From positions 7,669,031 to 7,733,030 of the forward strand of contig CM060484.1 of assembly GCA_030544235.1 (NCBI GenBank): 64,000 nucleotides of DNA. The letters are read 5' to 3'. Below are positions 48,540 through 60,590 of the stretch, one piece after another (within the stretch, counting starts at the first letter, position 1; each line of letters starts with the position of its first letter). The DNA comes from Lepturacanthus savala (taxonomy: Eukaryota > Chordata > Actinopteri > Scombriformes > Trichiuridae). The position numbers and the translations under genes are program-made. The notes below the pieces were generated by a model. The model was not told where the DNA came from and made no database searches. It saw only the letters and a program-made list of their open reading frames with translations.

Positions 48540-49060
48540 CAAGACGCAGGAGAATCAAAAAAAGCGTACGGCGAGCGAAGGCATCGTCCGTCTGGAGAAG
48601 AAGAGCCCGAGGAAGGGTCAGGGAAGGTGGGGGGACGCCCGGCGGGAGCCGGAACGCCGAGTGAGGAAGACGGGGAAGGGGAAAAGACGGCGTCGTTGAC
48701 GGAAACGGAGTGAGACGTTAACATGCGGACAGAGGGAGACAATGGGTGGGGGCGGGGGAGGTGGGAGGAAGGCAGATAGACAGAGAGACAGATGCTGCGG
48801 GACAGGAGAAAGCAGGCGGAGGCCCCTGCGGAGTCAGCGTGTCAACATAGTTATTGCCGTCTCACGGTGGACAGTTCCGGGTGGGAAGATGATGGCGGGG
48901 GAGGCGGGAGGGGAGGGGAGGGGGGTGAGAATGGAAGGGATCGTGGCAGCGATAAGATGGTGAAAGTCAGGGGAAGGAGACGGGGACGGGCGTGTCTCGC
49001 GGGATTAGGATCTGTCTTGGATGAGAGGAAACAAGGTTACCGGTGCTGTAGGTTAAGGTG
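48540..49060 (+). promoter_or_regulatory. CpG island with G-quadruplex motifs
   Basis: By hand count there are about 39 CG dinucleotides in 48541-49020, far above the rest of the window. The plus strand is G-rich, with GGGTGGGGGCGGGGGAGGTG from 48744 and GGGGAGGCGGGAGGGGAGGG from 48897, which fit the four-G-run quadruplex pattern. An open plus frame (48519-48713) is Glu/Gly-rich but lacks an ATG. It looks like a promoter or first-exon region, though the downstream gene is not visible. Confidence 0.6.
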
Positions 49061-49124
49061 TTACATTGCACGGGTGCAGGTGTCTATTTTGATAAATAAC
49101 AGTGTGTTCCAAATGCAGCCTAAT

Positions 49125-49256
49125 TTATAAAAAAAAAAAAAAAAAATCTAAAAATTTTTCTTTTTTTCCCCATAATCACCTGGGTCCCAAGTGTATCATA
49201 TAACACCTGATGGGTAATATTACTTGAATTGTCATTTTAAAAAAAAAAAAAAAAAA
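49125..49256. repeat. A-rich homopolymer region
   Basis: A runs lie at about 49129-49146 and 49238-49261, with a T/C-rich spacer. They lie next to repeat family A copy 3. Confidence 0.8.
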
Positions 49257-49570
49257 AAAAAATTAAATAGTCAACATGAAATTCAAACTTTCTGTTGTAA
49301 AAACTCGGGAGAAGCCACTGCGAGACATTTAACTACAGTACTGTAATCTTACTTTTGAAAACTGTAAGTTATACAGTATTCATACTGATTAATAAATGAA
49401 TTTGAGGAATTTTACATATTTTTTCCAGTTTTTCTGAGCAAGATTTTTGTCAGGAAGGAATTAATCTCCCGTCTCAAATTGCTGCCTGGTCTCAAATAAA
49501 CACCTGCTCTGTTAAGTAATTGAAACAAACGCTCAGGCTAATATTTGGTCATTTAAGGTACCCGTGTTCT
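49257..49570 (+). repeat. Dispersed repeat family A, copy 3
   Basis: The most complete of the three copies. It includes the block AATTAATCTCCCGTCTCAAATTGCTGCCTGG that copy 1 lacks and copy 2 retains. Confidence 0.75.
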
Positions 49571-52489
49571 GCACTTTGTACTTGTTTTTGAATGTTTTTT
49601 TCTTCTTTTCTCTCACATTAATTATCTCACGACCCCTCAGATTTATCTGCTGACCCTTTGGAGGGACCCACCCCCTATGTTGGGAACCATTAGACTAAAC
49701 TAGCTTACTCTATGTAAAGTAGTTGCTCCTTCAGCAGCTACAGTATAATTAGTAATTCAAATTAGTTCAATGCAGGACATTTATTTAGTAAAGAAGTATT
49801 TTTTTTTTTTTTTTTACATTGCTGTAATGGTACTTTTACTTTTTTTTATTTTATTCATTTTTAATTATGGCCCTTGTCCTAACTCTAAGACAAAGCCAGG
49901 GATTTATTAGAGATCTTTATAAAGAGTCTTCCTCCACAGCAATGAGTTACTGGGCATCGAGGGAAAATATATCCATTGTTTCTTTTTTTTTAATGAATGG
50001 GTGAAACAATAGTCTTTGTGTACTGTCGGGGGCTTGGTTTGAACAGGCTGCAAACTATAGAGCAGAGGGGCGTAATCACATGTGACGGAGCCTGAATCAA
50101 TTGTTGCCCTTTTAGCTGCTGGGTCTGCAGTCACCTGGCAGTCACTGTTGTAAACACTGGCGCTGTGATTACTACGGCCCGTACTGTCACTACCGCTGAT
50201 GCGTCAGCCAAAACAGAACAGACCTATTGCCCCGCTGTGAGACTGCAAATCACCTAATTGATGTTGAACCACATTGCGTGCCAAAAAGAATGACTGGGAA
50301 TATTGAGCGTGTTTGATTTTGTCATAAGGGTCAAGACAATGGGGAAACTTTAAGCAGTTCTGCTTAAATCTGACACCTGATAAGTGTTCAGCTGTGATTT
50401 GACTAGAAAGTCTGGGGCGAACCCTAAATTCGCTCAAAATTTACAGGATGGCACCATTAGCGATGATGGTGTAACAGTTATCTTTACCGCCAAAAATCAT
50501 TTGGTCCCTTTATCTGTTATCTGATTGATTTTTTATCATGAATTATAATTTCATATCATTTTATAGACATACATATATTTTACTTTCTTTATGGTGCAGT
50601 GTAATTTGTGTGAAAATACCATACTGATGATTTTTTTCTTTTTTTTTTTTTGCATGCCCAATGAATAAAACCTTCAGTATTGTTAAAAACCTCGACAGTC
50701 AACCAAGGAATTCCAGTTGTTTCAGTGTTAAAATTTGTAATCAGGTATTTGTCAATGAGTTACAGGCAGATCCAGCATCAGGTCAATCCTCACCGGATCA
50801 GCTCCACACACCTCTGGCTTGCAGCAGGTTCCTTACAATAGGGCATTTCTAGGTAATGCTGTGCAGTTCATACTTAGCATGTTTGATGAAAATGGGTAGG
50901 TCATTTAAAGTGTAGGAGTTTCTTAACAGTTCAGTCGAGCGTTGGGGGCATTGGGTGGTTGAAGTGATTAAAGTGCACAATGTCGTGCAGGGTCATGGTC
51001 CAGTGTGCTGTGCTGGAAAGAATTAGGTGCTTGAAATAACATACAGACACAGAGGACTGGAGCCTGAGGTGCGAAAAATGTCAAGGTGTGCAAGGCCTCA
51101 GATTAGAGGATGTTGCAGCCGTTGCACAGTAAGCAAGACCGGCTGACAGGCCAAGTATTACACTAAACAATAGGAAGGCAAAGAGTTCTTCGGGAACATC
51201 ACAAATCAAGTAGGATATCGTAGCGCTGCACAGGGTCTGGTGAGCTGATTAAACAGGTTAACAACTCTTGGGTTGGGGGGGGGTTGATGAGGGGGGTGGA
51301 TTTAATATGCTGCCATGCTCTCCCAAGAGAAAGCGTTGGTTATGGCGCTTCTTCCATTTCCTTTCTACAGCCTGCAGATTTACATATTTGACATTCATTC
51401 ACCTGCAGGGGAATGAGGGAGCAGTCTATAGAACAGGAGTTACACCAGGTGGAACTTTACCTCAGTGATATGTAGAACGTGACGATGTTGTTAATCACTT
51501 TTTTGTACAAGAAAAAAAAAGAAAGAAACAAAGCAGGCGTGACTGTTTGTGAGCTATTGAGCTCCCTTGGTTCCAACAGACAACTTTAAATCTGTATTAC
51601 AACTATCAAACTGATATCACCAGCATCTTATTAGCTGGCACCGCACCCTTGGGTATGTGGGTGTTAATTAGGAACATATGAGATTGGTGAAACAAGGGTA
51701 TTGTTTTTTTTCTAATATGTGTGTGATTGAATTACACCGTGTTATTGACCCGTTCATGCAAATGCGTATGTCATTATATTCCCAAAGTGGACGCTACCTC
51801 TCGAATCAACCTTGGAACGGTTCCAGACTTTTAACTAACGTCAAAAAAAAAAGATCAAACAACCGAGTGGGAACATATAAATAAATTATGTTTTCTCCAC
51901 TATAAAATGATACGCAAACAAAATGTATCCCTCTGACATTTGTCTGTATTCACATTGGCTCGGAGTCCTAGGAGTTATGTCCATATTTGTCAATTCAGCA
52001 CCTCACGATTTACATTAAGTGTCAGCGTTCTGTGCCACTGCTGGAAGCCAACAACCGGACTGGTGTCACATAATATATTTAGTGCAGTGTGTTAGTGTAT
52101 TTCAGTTGTGGGACACACTTGTCTACAGCTTAGGACTGGAGTGGGTATAAGTGTGTGGAGGTCAGGGTGGTAGATGGGAGGTCAGCAAGTCTGCCTTTCA
52201 TTAAGGAAGTCTGGGGAGTTTTTGTTCTGTCACCATCTGCAAGTTCCATTTCTCTCATTTCTTTACCCTAATCATACCATAACAAACATATCATTTACCA
52301 TACCCCGCCTTCCCCAATTATAACAATATAATTTGCATTATATGTGTTAAACTAGTATCATTCAGGTAAACGTTCTATTTTTCATGATAAAAACATAGTC
52401 ACCCTCTCTTTTTTTCCTTTCTTTGATTATCTTTCATCATCTTCTTATCTACTTTTCATCCTCTCCTCTTTTAATCACTCCATCTTTCT
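49571..52489. other. No gene recognised
   Basis: T runs lie at about 49800-49816 and 50636-50651. The frames listed here show no domains. A G-rich run lies at 51272-51300. Confidence 0.5.
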
Positions 52490-52740
52490 GGGCCTCGTCT
52501 TAATCGATAGAGGAGTCAGATATAGTGCGACTCCCCGTGCGGCACCAAACACCGAACCGACAACACATCGCCCGCGTTTTCAGGCCAGAGGGGACAAAAG
52601 TCAATTTTAAATGTTCTATTCAGAAGCGTCACAGGCTACTTTATGATCTCCGTCCTTGAGTTTTCACGACACGAAAGGCACGACAGATAAAGATGTGACG
52701 ATAAAGCACGTTAACAGCAAAGGATTTAAACTCAGCCGCC
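52490..52740. promoter_or_regulatory. Candidate conserved regulatory block
   Basis: CG-retaining and without a repeat partner: GCGACTCCCCGTGCGGC, ACATCGCCCGCG, CACGACACGAAAGGCACGAC. Two GATAAAG sites are present (near 52686 and 52700). The call rests on base composition only. Confidence 0.25.
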
Positions 52741-52796
52741 AACTACTTTTCAATTACAATCTTTGGCCCTAGTTGTATCTGTATTAACATGTGCCC

Positions 52797-53645
52797 CAGT
52801 ATTAATTTCATCAGACGAGACAAATATATTCGTCAACAATGGTTTTTTTTTCATGATGAAAACGAGACAAAGATGAGATGAAATCAATGCCCTTAACCAC
52901 TGACTGTGTTGAAACGAACACGCATTTTTTGTTTTTGAAAAAAAAGACAAAATCAAAATTTATTAAATTGAAACTAAACAAAAATGTCTCTTTTTTTCGT
53001 TGCAGACTTTTTAAATTACAATCTAAAAAGCGCCTTCCCTGGATGCACTTGCTGTATTGTTGCCATGGGCATTTTTGTATGCGTGTGTCTGAATGAGGAA
53101 CATTCACAGGTGCTGTTGGCACTAAATGCGGCGACACAGCAAGTGCTTCTCTGGTAAAACGTGCTGCCGTTAAGTTGTCATTTCACATGTTACCCTGTGT
53201 TTCAACAAATATATTATATGTAAATGTATCATGTATGTCATAGCTGCATCTGTGTCGATATGCATATTTACCTGCCTGTTTAAAAAACTACAATTTTGTG
53301 GATTCTTTGGTATTAGTAAGTTACCTATCTTACTTTAGACATCACGTCAGCAGTTTTTTTGGTTCAAAGCAGTAGTTTATTAATGTGGCACATTATATAT
53401 ACACTCAATCTACAATAGATCTTAAGCAAAAGACTAAAATGAATCTATTGGTTTGACTAGATTCAATTTTATTAACATCAACTGATTGATCAACTTGCTG
53501 TCAAAGACTAAAGAAATTGACTATTGATTAAAACTAGACAACTAGACTAAAATATGTTGGACTTTAGTTGATTAAAAATAGACTAAAATGACGTGACTTT
53601 TTGTTGAGTAAAATGTGACCCAACAAAAACAGAACTAACACCCGC
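52797..53645. mobile_element. Non-autonomous DNA element of GACGA/GACTAAA type
   Basis: CAGTATTAATTTCATCAGACGAGAC at the left and AAAACAGAACTAACAC at the right resemble inverted ends. The interior has TGATGAAAACGAGACAAAGATGAG and repeated GACTAAAAT phrases, typical of an abundant fish repeat. No coding region was seen, and the ends are decayed. Confidence 0.5.
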
Positions 53646-53668
53646 ATTTGACACAACAGGACGATAAC

Positions 53669-53694
53669 TAATAATAATAATAATAATAATAATT
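53669..53694. repeat. (TAA)n microsatellite
   Basis: About eight TAA units. Confidence 0.95.
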
Positions 53695-53699
53695 GAAAA

Positions 53700-53900
53700 A
53701 TAGCCAACAAAATTAGCACTGAAGCTTCCTGTGTGTCACTTGGCATTAACATGCGTCTCCATATGAGTCTCGGGTGACCGCTTGGGATCAGATGCCCCAG
53801 GACGGATGTTATTACCAGGTGTGCCAAGGGCCTTTTATGACCTTGGCAGATGTTCAATAGCATTCAGGCCCATTTGGAGGTAAGTGCACAACATTTAAGG
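53700..53900. other. Structured non-repetitive block
   Basis: Balanced base composition with GGTGACCGCTTGGGATCAG and CATTTGGAGGTAAGTGC; GGTAAGT at about 53879 matches a splice donor core. No protein-like frame leads into it convincingly. Confidence 0.2.
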
Positions 53901-54429
53901 AATCACCGCTCTAAACTGAATGCCCGGAGTGACTAACCCTGGTGATGTTAATGATGATGAGGTCATGTAACACCACACCTGTGCTACTCAAATAGGGCTT
54001 TGGGGCTTCGGATGGAGTTTAGTGAGCTGTCATCTTTCAGATTTTATTGCCTGGATTTATCGTTGATGAAATGTGTCTGATATCTCTATTACATCTGCAG
54101 AGAAGAAGTCCCAGTGGCCGCTAATTAACAAACAATACGGCAACAACATTCGCACAACAGTTTCAAATCATCTCAACATCATTCATATCCAGTTATAAAG
54201 ACACAATCTCACAATTACAGGGAATCCGTTTCCTAAAAGGTCACCCAGATACTGTTCTGGCACCTGGACAGGTGCCCTATTGAAAAATATGTTCCTGTTC
54301 CTTTGGCTTCTCATTTATAATAACGTTCCATTAAATTCTTTGTGCATCTATTCCCAAAAGATAAATGATAATTTCAGCAGTAAAAGTGTAATGTTGAATT
54401 AATGCTTTGTTTGAGTATCTTTTGTAAAC
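53901..54429. other. No gene recognised
   Basis: Unique-looking sequence. Confidence 0.5.
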
Positions 54430-54720
54430 TTATTTTGCTGTAGCTCTCTCGCACGGCTGCCTCAGCAGATGAGGCTCTCCAGTAAAAGGCCAGACACCGG
54501 GCCGGAGTTTTACGACTTGCTCTATTCTGCTATTTTCAACATCCCCTTTGAAAATCCAGTGCCAAATAACATCCCCTGCCCCGCACAGTACCGTATGTGA
54601 TGTACCAGCGCCACATATACTCTACACTGACTGGATTAATCCAGAGAATGAATCTTTTGTTTGCAATTTCACCATTAAAAGCCTATTTTAAATCCACTCA
54701 TGACTAAACATTCGACGTTC
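54430..54720. promoter_or_regulatory. Candidate conserved regulatory block
   Basis: CTCTCGCACGGCTGCC, CCGGGCCGGAG and the palindrome GGATTAATCC (54633-54642), a paired Bicoid/Otx-class homeodomain site, lie in non-repetitive sequence. Conservation is not shown. Confidence 0.25.
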
Positions 54721-57700
54721 AGGGTAAAAAATAATAATAATAACAGGCTAATGAAAGCTTTGAGGGAGCAACAGTGAAGGTTGTACCAAAATGTCAGGGT
54801 ATCTCTTCAAATAGTATAATGCAGCTTAACCACTGCAACATGACCTCGGAGAAAAATGGACAAACAGGTATAATGAGATGACACACACTTGTGTGACCAT
54901 CTCTAACACACACACATGCATTCCTTCAGTTTCAGGCGACTTAAGATAATTTTTGCCGACTTCACCCTCTGGTTAAACCTCGTCCTCCTGTTATTAACCT
55001 AATATTCTCACCCTAAATCAACCTTTTCCCAGCAGCATCTTTCGGAAGACTTTTTAAGCCATTTTCCTGAAGTTTTGTGGGAAACTTTCTGGACGATGCA
55101 CATGGATATCTCACTGTCTGTCTCTAGTGTCTCTGCCTTTCTTATCAGCAAGTCTCTAACAACTCAATTCATTCTATCAGGGAGACTGAAGCTACAATAT
55201 AGATGAAGGACAGTTGTAATGCCAGGAGAGTTGTGTGTGGCCTGACTAAGTAGGCAAAATGTTTACCTGATGTGTAGCTTAATCAATATAAACTAAAGCC
55301 ATTTGCCCTTGTGATAGCAGGAGAAAGATTGTTTCTTAATTCCATTCAGAATTCCTATTTCAAAAAAAGACTTACTGTCAGAAATAACAGAAAGTTACAG
55401 AGAGTATAAATGGTCACCATGTTACTTATTCACACTTTTCAATAAAGATACCCATTTTACATTGATAACCTTTCAACATTTGTTAGGTTAAAAACTCACA
55501 CACTAATCTCTGCACACACCATCCTTGGACCCCCATATAAATGCAAACCCACCATTTTCATTGTTTTTATGTTTTGCTTCAATAGCTTGCAAAATGAATA
55601 ATGAAAAAAATGCATGTCATTTCCAGAGAATCCAGTTGAAAATGCATTAATTGGCAATTTCGAGGTTGTAACTGCAGGATGAATGCCTAATATACAGTAA
55701 TAGATGGCCATTGGATCAAACAAATTAGTTTTTCAGTGTATTTTTATGTAAATGTGCCCATATTCTCCACAAGAATTTGAATTTATTTTGGCCACACGCA
55801 GAACCACACAGTAATGTGTCAATACACACCACACCCTGACCTCCACACTAATAAAAGTTGTAGTGCTGCACAATATAGCAATAATGGATAAATGGCTCAA
55901 TCAGAATAGGGTTGAAAAACTATATATTTTAAGTCAGGACTGCAGGATGAAAGACAAAAAAAGAAAAGAGAAAGAAATGTTTTACTGGTAGGGGGATCAA
56001 ACATTTCGGTTTTGCTGGGAGTCAATGGGATAAAAATGTTCTCCAGGAGTAACAAAAGGTACGGTTTTGATTAAACAGTGTATTATTGATTAATTATAGG
56101 AGATGAGGACATTCATGAATTATTACAGCCAAAATCTACAAAAAGAGAAAAATACCCTTGGTGGTATAAAATTTTCAAATGCAAAGGAATAATTGTGAGA
56201 AATGAATATAACTTTGACATTCACTTTACTTTGAAATTAAAAAAAAAAATTTAATAAAAGAAGCGTGCATCTGATATTGCTCCCAACTGTCAGACTTGAC
56301 AGACTACTCTGCTGTGAGCAGTGGTAGTCCAATGATCAGAACATTGCGCTACATGAAAACGAAGTGGAGATCAGAACACACATGCCATAATTTGAGAAAG
56401 CCTTGCGAAATCTCTGCAGAGCCACGGGTCTCCATCTGTTTCTACGGCAGCAGCGGGATAATGGAGAGCCGGGGTGAGCAGGTGAGAGGAGAGAGTCTGA
56501 CACACAAACACAGAAATGGCTGGTAGACAGATGATGAAAAAGTGAGAGAACAAAATAAGACTGACGGAGCAGCACGCGTATCGTGGAATGAAAAGATAAA
56601 AGAGCAACTGAGTAGTGGAGAAGCACAGCGTTATCAGGGCGCCCCAGCCTGAGCTAATATAATGTAGCGGCACAGTAACAGACAGTACGCGAGAAACCCC
56701 ATTTGCATTGAATGAGAGGCCATCGCCAAAACCTGCCGGCTGGACACACATCCCAGATATTCAACAGAAAAAAAAACAACCTCCACTTCTGTCTTTCGCT
56801 CTGTCTGTCTATCCCTCTGAAACAATTCAAACATAATTTATCTTTTACTTACGCTCCTCTCTCAGACTTGTGTTATTCTCTCTTATCTACTGTATCATTA
56901 TCTGTTACGCTCTCCCAAATTTCTGTCCCATTTAAGTCATTGGTTGACAGTAGTATAAAGTAGCTGAAGTTTTGCAGTATCTCCTTTCACCAGACTGAGA
57001 CTCCCACTGTTTTTAACCCTGCAGGAAGAAAAGTCCGAAAAAGCAGGAGCGAGACAGAGGATGGAACATTTTTATTTCTGTGACAGTGAGAGAACTTCGA
57101 GGAAACAAGAAGACTGCTGAACTACAGACACAATATAAACCTGCAGTGTTTTCTGCATGATTCTTTGAGGCAGTAACTTTTTTTTGTTGTTTTTTTACCA
57201 TCCTGTTTTCAAGGAGGGGTAAAATCTTCTTGTCTGCTTGTCTGTCATCCTTTGCATAGGGAAAAGATGAATAATGCATCGTATTATATACAAAAAAAAC
57301 AAAAAAAAAAACAAGTGATGCATTACGCTATAAGGATCAAAAAGAACAAATACCACAATATATCTGCAAAACTCCTGTGACTCCATAATATCTGCACTCA
57401 TCTGCATAGCTGCAAATTCGACTGGATTTATGCAACCCTGTTTTTCAATAGGTGAGATGTGCGTGGATTAGCACAGTTTCTAATGATGATTAACAGGTTT
57501 TTCTTAATTAATGAAAATTAGGTATAATATCAATGATCCAAATGTGTTTCTTTTCAAAGTAAAGCACAGGAAGCGTTGTCTGGCAGCCAAGTAGAGAGAA
57601 GGACTTACTCCAAGGCCTGTGTATTTAGAAATCCAAACTAAAAAACATTTGATGTCGCATCAACGACCCGCCAAGGTTCATTTAACTCCGAGCTGAGAGC

Positions 57701-58739
57701 AGAATACAGTTCCACAGAGTGAAAGAAAAAAAAAAGCGCTGCAAGCTTATCCAAAATTTTTTCATTACTGCATGAGCTCTCTGAGGGTTGTCTTTTATGT
57801 TATGGATCAACAGGCTTTCAAAGCAAATGAATAGAAGAAGGAGAGTAACTGGGGATGAATTGGAAGGGAGAGGGAAGTAAAGGAACAATGCGACAGTATA
57901 ACTTCAAAATATGATACGTATAAATATTATTTGTATTTATGTATTCTGCGTAGAGCACACTCACAGCGGGGATTCATCCATCAATCATACTTAGAAAAAA
58001 AGAGAGAGAGGGGTGGATAATGTGAAGTAAAGGTCGGAGTGAGTCTGTTCATAACAGTAGATCATCTAAACCTTTAATATCAATTCGACACAAGTCACTC
58101 ACATTATATTTTTTGTGCTACAATTAGAAGTTTCATGTGTTTACCAAGTAAGCCAATAGAGGCCAGATGTAGGGATGATAGATGCACATAAAACATGTGT
58201 ATGCCATTTCCCATATGTAAAAAAAGAAAAAAACAGAGAAAAAGTAGTGAGAAAATACGCACCTCACGCATTTTTCAGCCAGTCAGAAGATATGATTTGG
58301 CATCAAATTACTTTCCTCTTTATTTAAGCAGCATATTGATAATAAAACTGCTGTAAGACATTTAGACATCCAATAATGGCAGATAAAGGGTCATGCATGT
58401 GCAGAAACAGACGTTTTCACAGCTTTCTAAATCAATAAATGCATTGTATCCATCTTTGCGTGTATGCATTGTTTAATTTTTATGTAATTTTAACAGAATA
58501 AGTGGAACAATGCATCTATTTAGTACAACCAACCTCTCAGAAGAGACTATTTACCACAATCCATTATTCACAAATGATCATGCAATTATCTACAAACTAT
58601 TGCATTGATGGCAGCCTGATATGAGTGACTGTGGGGCGATAATGCTCATCTCAAAATTGAATTCATCTAATTTTACTGCTTTGAGAAAATAACTAGAAAA
58701 TAGGAGCGTAAACATTTCCAAGTATGCGTTTGACATTGA
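54721..58739. other. No gene recognised
   Basis: Unique-looking sequence with short A and T runs. No transposon ends or convincing exons were found. The CG-containing block near 56300-56480 is not otherwise remarkable. Confidence 0.45.
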
Positions 58740-58980
58740 TTTCTTACGGCTCTTTTTTTTTTTTTAATCAAGCTGATCTTCGGGAATCCCATTTCGCTTG
58801 AGTACACTGGACAGCGAGACACAGACGTGTGGCAAATTATCACAAATTGCGGCTGTGCTCACCCGTGATCTTCGCTGGCTTTGAGATTCTCACATATCAT
58901 TTTACAGAAACAACAAGATGTGGTGTTTGTAACGGGCTACGCTGCCAAACTTTCCACTTCATTTAAACCCGTGGAAATGA
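58740..58980. promoter_or_regulatory. Candidate conserved regulatory block
   Basis: After a T run at about 58755-58766 the sequence keeps CG sites and shows no repeat partner (TTGCGGCTGTGCTCACCCG, GTAACGGGCTACGCTGCC). Confidence 0.2.
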
Positions 58981-59205
58981 TGGATGAGGATGAGGAGTGG
59001 ATCACGAGGAGTTCAAAATAATTACACACACACACATGCGCACGGATCTGGCTGGTGTTAATTGCTGCCCCATTAGGTCCCTGTAAGTTTGTGATGACTC
59101 TATTACCGAAAGAGACACTTTGAGGCAATCAAAGAGTGACAGAGTGGAGGCGGAAAACGAATCCGTCTTCCTCCTGCTTCCCTGCTACGATTCACTCTGC
59201 ATTGT

Positions 59206-59245
59206 GGACGGACGGATGGACGGACGGGAGAATGGACGGGGGGGC
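59206..59245 (+). repeat. (GGAC/GGAT)n short tandem repeat
   Basis: GGACGGACGGATGGACGGAC followed by variants. Confidence 0.85.
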
Positions 59246-59499
59246 AAATGGCAAAAGGAAAAGGACACTCACATCACACCGGAGGAGAAGAGCAGATTGA
59301 AAGAGGGAGGTGTAAATGGCGCGAGAATGAAGGAAGGGGAGATTTATGATGAGGGGAGGGTATACAGTGTAAGCTAGTAATGGGTAGTAAAAGAGAAATG
59401 GCGGCATAAATTTCAGAGATGGGCAGAGACAGACAGCCAGAGTGAGACACAGAAATAAGGAGCAGAGAGATTTCCAAAAAAAAAAAAAAAAAAATAGCA

Positions 59500-59940
59500 G
59501 TAAGAGAGTAGCTGATCATTTCAAACCAGTTTGTAGTGTTATACTTCGGCGAGGGTGCCCCCCTGCCGTGCCGGTAATCTCCTGCCTCGACAAAACAGAA
59601 AACAGGGGAAGCGTTTCGAGGAATGCTAAACTAAACGCTGACTCTGGTGTCTCTCCGGAAGAAAATAGAGTCCAAAAGTGGGAGTGGATTATTCAGCTGA
59701 TTTCACAGAGAGAAGGGCTTATGCTGTCCGGCCAACGCTGCCCCGCTCTGACCTGCTCATTAGCATCGCGCTTGACTATTTCCGGCAGATGTTGGGGAGG
59801 CCGTATGCATGTGGCATACTCAGCAGCACAAATGCTTACTTTTATACACACCTATAACTTAAGCAGTTGCCTTTAAGCCATCGAAATGCTTCCTGAAGCT
59901 GTCCTCGCTGATTTACAGGGAAAGGGGAATTAATATTCAA
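59500..59940. promoter_or_regulatory. Candidate conserved regulatory block
   Basis: Balanced composition with many CG sites (CTTCGGCGAGGGTGCC, TGCCGTGCCGG, GTCCGGCCAACGCTGCC, GCATCGCGC). A frame at 59442-59876 is open for 144 codons but starts in an A run and shows no domain; openness here probably reflects composition. Confidence 0.25.
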
Positions 59941-60039
59941 CCTGGTACCTATAAGAACAATATGGGATGCAGTCTGCATACTGACACCACATATTCCACT
60001 AGTAGAGCGGATGACATGATTAGTTTTTTGGAGTTGTAT

Positions 60040-60330
60040 AATTTAACATATTAATTAGGACGTGAAACAATTAAGTTGGATCCACTGTAAGTGATAATTA
60101 CTTTAAGATACAGATGGGTCTGACGTAGCAATATTTTCTAATTAATTGATTTCCCATTTGCGGATTTCCATAAATGGTTACATTCGGCACACTCTGTCAT
60201 TATTACGGCGTGACATTAGGCTGCTCAAGTGCCTCTTGTCGGCTTTAATGTACGCCGTGGACATGTAATGCCGTACGGTAAGTGTCTGCCTCCTCTCACC
60301 TGGAGGGTTACAGCAAGGTTGGGTGAAGGT
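60040..60330. promoter_or_regulatory. Candidate conserved regulatory block, homeobox sites
   Basis: TAATTAGG, TCTAATTAATTGATTT and TTAATGTACGCCGTGG lie in a stretch with retained CG sites (TTACGGCGTGACATTAGG, GCCGTACGGTAAGTG). There is no repeat partner. It resembles developmental enhancer sequence in composition only. Confidence 0.3.
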
Positions 60331-60513
60331 GAGGTTATGGCTGACTGATCCATTTCCGTGGTTTTTGTTGGGATCTATGGGAGATGACTGCTCTCCTTAA
60401 GCTTGATAAACATCAACGGGCCTTTTTCAAATCTATACCGTACTACCACTTGGTTTTTCGGTTTCTTGTCACAGATAAACAACGACAAGTGAACGACAAC
60501 GTATCACCTAAAG

Positions 60514-60590
60514 CAGGGGTCTCCAACCCTGGTCCTGGAGATCTACTGTGGGTGCAGGGGTTTTTTTCAGCCAAGCAGGAACTTTAAATT
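60514..60590 (+). mobile_element. Solo end of a hAT-like MITE
   Basis: CAGGGGTCTCCAACCCTGG, then TCCTGGAGATCTACTGT, is the terminal repeat of an abundant fish element. The opposite end was not found. Confidence 0.65.

Noticed and set aside
48519..48713. Protein-coding gene starting in the CpG island
   Set aside because: The frame has no ATG, begins right after a stop and is Glu/Gly-rich from purine-rich DNA; kept only as part of the island.
59442..59876. 144-codon plus-strand frame
   Set aside because: It runs through an A homopolymer and shows no motif; openness is explained by base composition.
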